Source: Cohnella abietis
GTDB lineage: Bacteria; Bacillota; Bacilli; Paenibacillales; Paenibacillaceae
Reading direction: 5' to 3'
NCBI RefSeq assembly: GCF_004295585.1
Contig: NZ_AP019400.1
Location: forward strand, 2,702,001 to 2,766,000
Length of the DNA: 64,000 nt
The notes under the pieces were generated by a model. It saw nothing but the letters and a program-made list of their open reading frames with translations. It was not told the DNA's origin and made no database searches. The position numbers were made by a program, and so were the translations under genes. Below, in pieces: positions 57,797 through 64,000 of the stretch. Position 1 is the stretch's first letter, and each line of letters opens with the position of its first letter.

Positions 57797-58672
57797 TTGG
57801 CTCTCGTATCGATGAAAGCAATGCTTCAAGAAGCATTAGTCGGACAATACGCGGTCGGTCAGTTCAACCTGAATAACCTTGAATTCACGCAGGCGATATT
57901 GCTCGCCGCGAATGAGGAGAGGTCGCCAGTCATTCTAGGCGTAAGCGAAGCTTATATTCCTTACATGGGCGGCCTACCCTTCATTGCAGCCATGGTCAAG
58001 TCTTTGATCGAGCATTACGATATTACCGTGCCGGTTGCACTTCACTTAGACCACGGTTCTACCTATGATGTCTGCATTCGTGCGCTTCACGCCGGGTTCA
58101 CGTCGGTCATGATCGATGCGTCCCACCATGAACTGGAGCGAAACATCGAAATTACGCAGCGCGTGACGGAAGCGGCCCATGTGCTTGGCGCGACTGTGGA
58201 AGCTGAGCTCGGGAGGATAACCGGGCAGGAGGACGATCTTGTCGTCGATGAAGCGGAAGCCATGTACGCCGTTCCGGAAGATTGCGTACGCCTCGTTGAC
58301 GAGACAGGCATCGACTGCTTAGCGCCTGCGCTTGGCTCCGTTCACGGTCCATATCGAGGCCAACCTAAGCTAGGCTTCGACCGGATGGGAGAAATTCGGC
58401 GGTTAACGGGTCTTCCCCTTGTTCTGCACGGCGGAAGCGGACTCCCGGATGAGGAAATCCGTCGGGCTATCTCACTAGGAACCGCGAAGATCAATGTGAA
58501 TACGGATAATCAAATCGCATTCACCGCAGCTATTCGTTCCTACCTGCAGGAGCATCCTGAGGCTTACGATCCGCGTCATTATCTGATACCAGCTAGGAAA
58601 GCTATTCAAACATCCGTTATCGCGAAAATACGTCTATTCGGGAGCACAGGCAAGGCGGGAGGAGAGGTTTAA
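57797..58672 (+). CDS. iolJ: 6-phospho-5-dehydro-2-deoxygluconate aldolase
   Basis: A 291-aa class II aldolase: YAVGQFNLNN at the N-terminus, catalytic aspartate and zinc histidine in ALHLDHGST, VEAELGRITGQEDD, and LVLHGGSGLPDEEIRRAI near the C-terminus. It cleaves the iolC product to dihydroxyacetone phosphate and malonate semialdehyde. The TTG start is fixed by AAGGAG 8 nt upstream and gives the usual MALVSM start. Its stop abuts iolB. Confidence 0.9.
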   Translation: MALVSMKAMLQEALVGQYAVGQFNLNNLEFTQAILLAANEERSPVILGVSEAYIPYMGGLPFIAAMVKSLIEHYDITVPVALHLDHGSTYDVCIRALHAGFTSVMIDASHHELERNIEITQRVTEAAHVLGATVEAELGRITGQEDDLVVDEAEAMYAVPEDCVRLVDETGIDCLAPALGSVHGPYRGQPKLGFDRMGEIRRLTGLPLVLHGGSGLPDEEIRRAISLGTAKINVNTDNQIAFTAAIRSYLQEHPEAYDPRHYLIPARKAIQTSVIAKIRLFGSTGKAGGEV

Positions 58673-59479
58673 ATGTCTGAACTTATTGTAAAGCCCCTTA
58701 AGCAGGCTAGTGAGGACGGTTCTGTCCTAGCTATTACGCCAGAATCCGCAGGATGGACTTACGTCGGTTTCGAAGTGTTACGTCTTCAAGCGGGAGATAA
58801 AGTAGAGCGACGTACGGATTTGAAGGAAGTATGTCTGGTGCTGCTTAGCGGTAGGGCAAGCGTTCGAACTCTTCATGCGGAATGGGTTAATATAGGAAAG
58901 CGGATGAGCGTGTTTGAGAAAACGCCGCCTTACTCGGTGTATGTCCCTAATGAGGATATCTATGAGATAAATGCTTTGACTGATGTGGAGATAGCGGTCT
59001 GCTCCGCTCCTGGAAAAGGCACGCATGAGGCTCGATTGATTTCCCCAGAGCAGGTCGGTGTCGAGACGAGAGGGAAGGGCAACGTCGAAAGGCAAATTCA
59101 TAACATTCTACCCGAAGGGGAGCCCGCGGATTCCTTGTTGGTGGTTGAAGTGTTTACACCGGAAGGACATTGGTCCAGCTATCCCCCTCATAAGCATGAT
59201 CGGGATGCTTTGCCTGACGAATCGTTGCTGGAGGAAACTTACTATTTCCGCGTGCAGCCAGAGCAAGGCTTTGCCATTCAAAGGGTGTATACCGATGACA
59301 GGTCGCTGGACGAAACGCTGGCTGTGAACAACGGAGAAGCGGTATTGGTACCTCGGGGATACCATCCGGTATCGGCCCCTCCTGGCTACGAGGTTTATTA
59401 TTTGAACGTAATGGCAGGACCGAAGAGATTGTGGAAGTTTCACAATGATAAGGATCACGAATGGTTAGTAAAAGCTTGA
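58673..59479 (+). CDS. iolB: 5-deoxy-glucuronate isomerase
   Basis: A 268-aa bicupin. The metal-binding motif YPPHKHDRD with downstream EETYYFRV is visible, and the closing ENDKDHEWL-like tail (FHNDKDHEWLV) is typical of IolB. It isomerises 5-deoxyglucuronate to the IolC substrate. The ATG follows GGAGAGG directly after the iolJ stop. Last gene of the operon. Confidence 0.93.
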   Translation: MSELIVKPLKQASEDGSVLAITPESAGWTYVGFEVLRLQAGDKVERRTDLKEVCLVLLSGRASVRTLHAEWVNIGKRMSVFEKTPPYSVYVPNEDIYEINALTDVEIAVCSAPGKGTHEARLISPEQVGVETRGKGNVERQIHNILPEGEPADSLLVVEVFTPEGHWSSYPPHKHDRDALPDESLLEETYYFRVQPEQGFAIQRVYTDDRSLDETLAVNNGEAVLVPRGYHPVSAPPGYEVYYLNVMAGPKRLWKFHNDKDHEWLVKA

Positions 59480-59522
59480 GCCAAGCTGATAGTGTAAACG
59501 GCTAACTACAAAAGCGAGCAGG

Positions 59523-59558
59523 GGCTGTCCCATAAGGTAACTTAGGGGCAGCTTTTTG
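59523..59558 (+). terminator. Terminator after the inositol operon
   Basis: Arms GGGGCTGTCCC and GGGGCAGC with one mismatch, followed by TTTTTGCT. Confidence 0.7.
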
Positions 59559-59588
59559 CTATGTCTACGTACAGCCCCCATTAAATTT

Positions 59589-59650
59589 TGGGCAAATAAG
59601 AGTTATTGGGTTCGTTGGCCATATGTTCGATAAGTTACTTCCGCTAACCA
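59589..59650. repeat. Dispersed intergenic repeat, reversed copy
   Basis: AATAAGAGTTATTGGGTTCG then TTGGCC is close to AAGAGTTAATGGGTTCGTTA at 38286, and is the reverse of the CTAACGAA family at 38127/38177. It lies between the iolB terminator and the proS promoter. Confidence 0.5.
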
Positions 59651-59664
59651 TATATTAGTATGTT

Positions 59665-59693
59665 TTGATATTTCCTCTAATCTGCGATATAAT
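59665..59693 (+). promoter_or_regulatory. Sigma-A promoter of proS
   Basis: TTGATA (59665-59670), a 17-bp spacer and TATAAT (59688-59693): an almost ideal vegetative promoter about 107 bp before the proS ATG. The leader shows no T-box (no AGGGTGGNACCGCG). Confidence 0.8.
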
Positions 59694-59799
59694 CTTGAGA
59701 AAAAATTACAGTGGAATTTACTGCTATAGCAACAATATTCCGACTATTCAGATTATTAATCAACTCTATTCTCAGCAAACAACCAGGAGGAGTAATATA

Positions 59800-61515
59800 A
59801 TGCGCCAAGATAAATTGCTAATCCCTACTTTACGCGAGGCTCCATCTGATGCAGAGGCAATAAGTCATCAATTATTGGTGAGGGCTGGATTTATAAGGCA
59901 AGTGGCAGCTGGCGTTTATACATATCTTCCTTTAGGATGGCGAGTTTTAAAAAAGGTTTCAGATATTGTTCGATATGAGATGGACAGTATCGATGCTCAA
60001 GAAATTCTGCTTCCTGCGATGCAGCCTGCTGAACTATGGCAAACATCTGGACGTTACTCGGCATATGGTCCAGAACTAGTCCGTCTTAAAGACCGTCACC
60101 AGAGAGAGTTTATACTCGGTCCTACACATGAAGAAATAATAACCAGCTTAGTTCAAAATGAGATCACATCCTACCGCAAACTCCCATTGACTCTTTATCA
60201 GATTCAAACGAAGTTTAGGGATGAAAGAAGACCACGCTTTGGGTTGCTTAGAGGGAGAGAGTTCCTGATGAAGGACGCTTACTCCTTTCATTCTGACTGG
60301 TCTAGTCTTAATGATACATATTGGAATGTGCATGAAGCCTATTCTAGAATTTTTAACAGATGTGGCTTAGATTTCAGACCTGTTGAAGCCGATGCTGGAG
60401 CCATTGGTGGCGAAGGTGGAACCCATGAGTTTATGGCTTTAGCTGATATTGGTGAAGATACCATTGTATCGTGCTCCAATTGTTCGTATGCAGCTAATTT
60501 AGAAAAGGCTGAAACAACTAACAGCCAATTCGAAGTGCACAATGTAGATTTACCGAAAAATGAAAAGCTATATACACCCGGAATAAAAACCATTGAAGAT
60601 TTAGTAAAGCATACTAGTTTCGGTGCAGATAAATTTGTTAAAACAATCATTTATAAAAGAGATGACACACTTATTGCGGTGTTAATCCGAGGTGACCACG
60701 AGGTTAATGAACTAAAAATAAAAAACTTTCTAAATGCAGAAAGTCTTGTTTTGGCTGATCTTGAATCTATAAAGGAAATGGGCTCGGTATCTGGTTTTAT
60801 TGGACCTATTGGTATTTCCATTCCCATCCTTATAGATCGAGATGTTGCATCAATGTCTTCCATGATAGTTGGGGCTAATGTGACTGATTACCATCTCATA
60901 AATGTTGCAGCTGGTCGTGACTTCACAGTTGATCAAATTGGTGATTTTCGCAATGTGACGGAGCTCGATCTTTGTCCACTTTGCTCTGGAAGCTTGCAAT
61001 TTCATAGAGGAATAGAAGTTGGTCATGTATTTAAGCTAGGAACGAAGTATAGCGACAAGTTCGGAGCAAAATACAAAGACGATAAAGGTAATGAAGAATT
61101 GATGATAATGGGATGTTACGGTATTGGTGTTTCGAGGATTTTGTCCGCAGTTGTCGAGCAGAACCATGACGCTAATGGAATCATCTGGCCTTATTCTATT
61201 TCGCCATATCAAGTTCATCTAATACTAATATCCATTAATGAGGAACAGCAATTAGAGCTTGCAGAGAGCCTATATACGCAACTCAAGAATGAAGGAATAG
61301 AAGTATTATTTGATAACCGTGATGAACGACCAGGTGTTAAATTTAAGGATGCAGATTTAATCGGAATTCCTACACGAATTACTGTAGGCAAGCAAGCTAA
61401 GGAAGGGCTAATTGAATATAAAGAGAGAAGTAATAACGTTCAAATAACGGCGAGTACGGATGAGGTAATCCAACGAATAAAAGGGATAGCTTCAGAAAAT
61501 ACTTCTCTGTTTTAA
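59800..61515 (+). CDS. proS: Prolyl-tRNA synthetase, bacterial type
   Basis: 571 aa from ATG 59800 (AGGAGGAG 6 nt upstream). Class II motifs: GFIRQVAAGVYTYLPLGWRV, FILGPTHEEIITSLVQNEI, FRDERRPRFGLLRGREFLMK and the C-terminal GCYGIGVSRIL. The insertion editing domain is present (about 225-400), so it is the full bacterial (ProS type 1) form. It charges tRNA-Pro. Its base composition is AT-richer than the neighbouring iol genes and it lacks a T-box leader, so it may be a second or transferred copy. Confidence 0.92.
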   Translation: MRQDKLLIPTLREAPSDAEAISHQLLVRAGFIRQVAAGVYTYLPLGWRVLKKVSDIVRYEMDSIDAQEILLPAMQPAELWQTSGRYSAYGPELVRLKDRHQREFILGPTHEEIITSLVQNEITSYRKLPLTLYQIQTKFRDERRPRFGLLRGREFLMKDAYSFHSDWSSLNDTYWNVHEAYSRIFNRCGLDFRPVEADAGAIGGEGGTHEFMALADIGEDTIVSCSNCSYAANLEKAETTNSQFEVHNVDLPKNEKLYTPGIKTIEDLVKHTSFGADKFVKTIIYKRDDTLIAVLIRGDHEVNELKIKNFLNAESLVLADLESIKEMGSVSGFIGPIGISIPILIDRDVASMSSMIVGANVTDYHLINVAAGRDFTVDQIGDFRNVTELDLCPLCSGSLQFHRGIEVGHVFKLGTKYSDKFGAKYKDDKGNEELMIMGCYGIGVSRILSAVVEQNHDANGIIWPYSISPYQVHLILISINEEQQLELAESLYTQLKNEGIEVLFDNRDERPGVKFKDADLIGIPTRITVGKQAKEGLIEYKERSNNVQITASTDEVIQRIKGIASENTSLF

Positions 61516-61540
61516 GGCTCTTTATCAAAAAAGATGAGTA

Positions 61541-62083
61541 TCATTCCACAGCCTTCATTTGTATTTCTAGTTCCTTGGTTATGTTATCTTGTCGGTAACT
61601 TACAGTTATCGATTTATTATCTACGTCAAAAAAATCCTTGGGTAAAGTAGCTGTTTGCGTTTCTTTTTTGTTTTTTTGAAGCAGCATGGATTCAACGGCT
61701 AGACATTCATTTGAAGTCAGTGTTAGGCTTTTATTTGAAATAAGCAGCCCACAATCATACACCAGATGTAACGACTTCTCAGACTTATTACTAAATTCAA
61801 TATAGGTCTTATAGTTTAGCTTATCAGCATCAATTTCTGCATTTATATTTACTCTTAAGAATTCATCCTCAATGGTGCCCTTTAATTGATTGGATAGTTC
61901 TTTTTTTACAGAAGATGGGGGATCGATCAAGCTTTCTTTAGTACCCTCCGGCTTTTCCTGTAAATCTTCAGAAGTATTGAATTCTGACGAATTGCTATGG
62001 ATAGCTTCTTGCACACTACAACCTGTTAAGAGAACCACGCAAACAATTACTATTATTACTCCAAATGCAAACATTCTTCTCAT
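61541..62083 (-). CDS. Lipoprotein of unknown function
   Basis: 180 aa from ATG 62083 (GAGGTGAC 4 nt upstream; an earlier in-frame ATG at 62131 lacks a site). The signal peptide has lipobox LLTGC, lipidated C22, then a Ser/Glu-rich linker. The mature part shows beta-strand-like segments (ISVSYRQD-type, LHLVYDCGLLISNKSLTLTS). No family was recognised. Convergent with proS, 25 bp apart. Confidence 0.7.
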   Translation of the reverse strand: MRRMFAFGVIIVIVCVVLLTGCSVQEAIHSNSSEFNTSEDLQEKPEGTKESLIDPPSSVKKELSNQLKGTIEDEFLRVNINAEIDADKLNYKTYIEFSNKSEKSLHLVYDCGLLISNKSLTLTSNECLAVESMLLQKNKKETQTATLPKDFFDVDNKSITVSYRQDNITKELEIQMKAVE

Positions 62084-62146
62084 CTTAGTCACCTCGTTCT
62101 TGAGACGAAATAAACAAGAAAAATGTTCCACAATATTTAATTTCTA

Positions 62147-62184
62147 TGTACCGCCGTCCCAAGGAGGGGCGGCGGTACACGTTT
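62147..62184. terminator. Strong GC-rich hairpin
   Basis: Arms TGTACCGCCGTCCC and GGGGCGGCGGTACAC around AAGGA, followed by GTTTTAG on the plus strand. It lies just after the minus-strand PrsA gene, so it probably ends that transcript, though the minus strand lacks a good T-run. Confidence 0.55.
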
Positions 62185-62203
62185 TAGAGACACATATCGC
62201 AAT

Positions 62204-63316
62204 CTATGAATTTGCAGGAAGCTTAATTGATTGAATCAGTGCCGGAAGATCTTTTTCTACATATTTTTGATAGGTTTGGCTAAGTAGGCCTTCGATGAGC
62301 TGATCTTTAACCTGCTCAACCGTATAGGTGACGCGTGAATCTACTTTCATTATATGATAGCCGAAGTCGGTTTTAACGGGATCGCTAATTTGATTGAGGG
62401 GCAGCTCGGCTCCTGCTTTCTTAAATTCTGTGACAAATTGAGTCAGTTGTGCATCTGCGTATAAGCCGCCCTTGTCCTTCGAGCCGGGGTCGTCCGAATA
62501 TTCTTTGGCTAATGCGGCGAAATCCCCGCCATCGTTAAGCTTAGCCTGCACTTCCAGTGCTCTTATACGAGCTTCTTCCGGTGTGCGAATGGATTTGCCT
62601 GTTTGATTGTCTATCGTCGCTATAAGAATGTGACGAACGCTCGCGGTTACGAACGCAGCGGAATCTGCTTTGCGCTGGCGATCGTATTCGGCTTTCACTG
62701 TTTTGTCGTCAATCATACCTGAGAGCGCTTTGCTGATTAGGACCTGCCGTTTAATGAACAGCTTAAGATCAGCTTCCGACAGCTTTGATGCCTTCAACTG
62801 GCTTGCAAACTTCTCCTCAGTGCCGAAATATGTCTTAATTTGCTTTATTTCTGTAGTCACAACATTAGCTGCTTCCTTGCCGAAGGCAGCTTCTGACTTG
62901 GCGGCAAGCAGCTTTAAGGCGATTAGTTGTTTAACCGCAAGCTGTTTATCAGAGGGAATGGCTTGTGAAAAATAGAAAGAGTATGCAGCTAAGTAAGTAT
63001 CGAATTCTTTTTGAGTAATCGATCCACCCTTGTATACAGCAATAGCAGAAGTGCCGAACGATACCGTTCCTGTCTTTTCATCGAACACTGCGGTTTTACC
63101 GAATACTTCAGCAACAGATTTAACAGGTACATATACCGTATCCTTGTAGGTGAATCCGGAAGCGCTTGCAGTTGGCTTGTCCGTGCCGTCGAGCTTGAAC
63201 TTTAGATCCCGCAAAAACACGTTTATTGACTTACTATTTGCGGCGTAGGCCATAGACCCTGTGAGCATAGAACCTAGCAATAAACCTACAACTAAGCCCT
63301 TCATCTTGTCCTTCAT
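62204..63316 (-). CDS. prsA: PrsA-like peptidyl-prolyl isomerase with copper-amine-oxidase-like N-domain
   Basis: About 370 aa. A signal peptide ends at MAYA then ANSK. Residues 30-100 resemble the copper amine oxidase N-terminal domain common in Paenibacillaceae exported proteins (YVPVKSVAEVFGKTAVFDEK). Then come a SurA/PrsA-like helical region and the parvulin domain (about 215-315: VRHILIATIDN, FAALAKEYSDDPGSKDKGG, GYHIMKV). It helps fold exported proteins. ATG 63316 is chosen because GTGAGG lies 9 nt upstream; GTG 63331 and ATG 63325 are alternatives. No lipobox, so unlike classical PrsA it may not be a lipoprotein. Confidence 0.82.
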   Translation of the reverse strand: MKDKMKGLVVGLLLGSMLTGSMAYAANSKSINVFLRDLKFKLDGTDKPTASASGFTYKDTVYVPVKSVAEVFGKTAVFDEKTGTVSFGTSAIAVYKGGSITQKEFDTYLAAYSFYFSQAIPSDKQLAVKQLIALKLLAAKSEAAFGKEAANVVTTEIKQIKTYFGTEEKFASQLKASKLSEADLKLFIKRQVLISKALSGMIDDKTVKAEYDRQRKADSAAFVTASVRHILIATIDNQTGKSIRTPEEARIRALEVQAKLNDGGDFAALAKEYSDDPGSKDKGGLYADAQLTQFVTEFKKAGAELPLNQISDPVKTDFGYHIMKVDSRVTYTVEQVKDQLIEGLLSQTYQKYVEKDLPALIQSIKLPANS

Positions 63317-63422
63317 TACTCTCATCCTCACTTTGGCATAATAGGAAAATAATACGATCCTCTATCATTGTGCATGCATTACCCTATATAAATCAATAGA
63401 TATTTCGAACCTGAATAAATGG

Positions 63423-64000
63423 TCACAGCCATGTGCGTTTGAGTGTATGCAAGTATAGAAACAAGGCTTCCCGGAAAGATTCGATATCTAAAGAGAGGGA
63501 GTGGATTAAATTCTTTACCTGTTCCGTTGTTTCGCCTGCGAATGGGGCCTGCCAGCGTCTAACATTGTGATTCCAGAATAATCTAGAGGTCGCAGAGTGG
63601 TATGTTTTGATCATTTCCTCGTTGCTGCTTAACCTAATAAATTGACCAAGTAGCTCAAATTCGAATGCAATAAATTCATTGATGAATCCACCAGACTCTT
63701 CCCGATCTGCCTTGAGCATCAGCGCTTGAAAGGCTTCTGACATACTAGCTGTCATATGGTGCAAGTCTTCGCGTTTAGATTCCCATGAGGTGCTTATCGA
63801 GAACAATACCATCGAAATGACAACGTCGAGCAGATCACTAACTCTTTGGGAAGAAGAATCTAATATAATAACGCCATGCTTGGAAGCGATACGAACGTAA
63901 CCTTCTAGCTCCAATTGCTGAAGAGCGGCACGAATGGGAGTGCGACTCATATCGAGCTTTTGGCTGATTTGTACTTCAGAAGTTACCGTACCCTTAGGGA
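63423..64000 (-). CDS. GntR family regulator, N-terminus cut by the window edge
   Basis: The frame remains open to the last base of the window, upstream of the first ATG at 63950: PKGTVTSEVQISQKLDMSRT joins PIRAALQQLELEGYVRIASK, the GntR winged helix. Most of the FCD-like effector domain follows (about 60-190 of the visible part). The target is unknown; the first ~20-30 residues lie beyond the window. Confidence 0.82.
   Translation of the reverse strand, partial: PKGTVTSEVQISQKLDMSRTPIRAALQQLELEGYVRIASKHGVIILDSSSQRVSDLLDVVISMVLFSISTSWESKREDLHHMTASMSEAFQALMLKADREESGGFINEFIAFEFELLGQFIRLSSNEEMIKTYHSATSRLFWNHNVRRWQAPFAGETTEQVKNLIHSLSLDIESFREALFLYLHTLKRTWL

Noticed and set aside
59694..59799. T-box leader upstream of proS
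   Set aside because: No conserved T-box sequence or antiterminator hairpin is visible in the 100-nt leader.

Overview
The window looks like chromosomal DNA of a spore-forming member of the Paenibacillaceae (Paenibacillus or Cohnella type). The evidence is moderate GC outside one AT-rich island, strong AGGAGG-type ribosome sites, frequent TTG/GTG starts, and a set of Bacillales genes: YqzE, a YjcZ-type spore peptide, the YqhG/YqhH pair, a WGxxGxxG surface protein, and a CwlD-like amidase. This assignment is inferred from gene content only.

Layout. 1-4951: end of a DUF4432 gene, a DeoR regulator, a FadR-type GntR regulator, and a two-gene glycolate/lactate oxidase operon (GlcD, GlcF). 4990-5748: 15 copies of a 51-bp intergenic tandem repeat. 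5874-9334: Fur-type regulator, then a PhyH dioxygenase/NHL-propeller pair divergent from an AraC regulator. 9393-14088: small spore and surface proteins, a decayed small membrane-protein gene, a second array with 51-bp period, divergent polysaccharide deacetylase, amidase, YqzE, and a secreted unknown protein. 14264-19908: YqhG, YqhH (SNF2 helicase) and, divergently, a B12-dependent ribonucleotide reductase.

19939-30012 is a 10-kb AT-rich island bounded by 26-bp inverted repeats (25/26 identical) with TGT...ACA tips and further TTAGAA-type repeats inside both ends, as in Tn7-like transposons. It lies 30 bp past the nrdJ stop codon and keeps only a broken TniQ gene from its transposition machinery. 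Its cargo is anti-phage in character: a Gabija pair (GajA OLD-type nuclease, GajB UvrD-like helicase), then a two-frame STAND NTPase with an N-terminal PD-(D/E)xK nuclease domain. That protein appears to be one Avs-like gene broken at a run of seven T. A tiny membrane-protein gene and a decayed ORF follow.

30166-37882 is a stress/detoxification-like cluster: two isochorismatase-family hydrolases and two copies of an unrecognised 180-aa protein bracket an Ohr peroxidase, a TetR regulator with a duplicated promoter-operator, an aldo/keto reductase, an MFS exporter and an enoyl-CoA hydratase-like protein. A short isochorismatase fragment shows that the cluster grew by duplication.

38842-59479 is a carbohydrate supercluster. 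The first transcription unit (to a terminator near 53300) imports and degrades a mannose-containing glycan: ABC binding protein and two permeases, LacI regulator, PfkB kinase, GH125, GH2, aldo/keto reductase, sugar isomerase, GH38. The second is a myo-inositol operon in the order iolD-C-A-J-B. The window ends with prolyl-tRNA synthetase, a lipoprotein, a PrsA-like foldase and a truncated GntR regulator.
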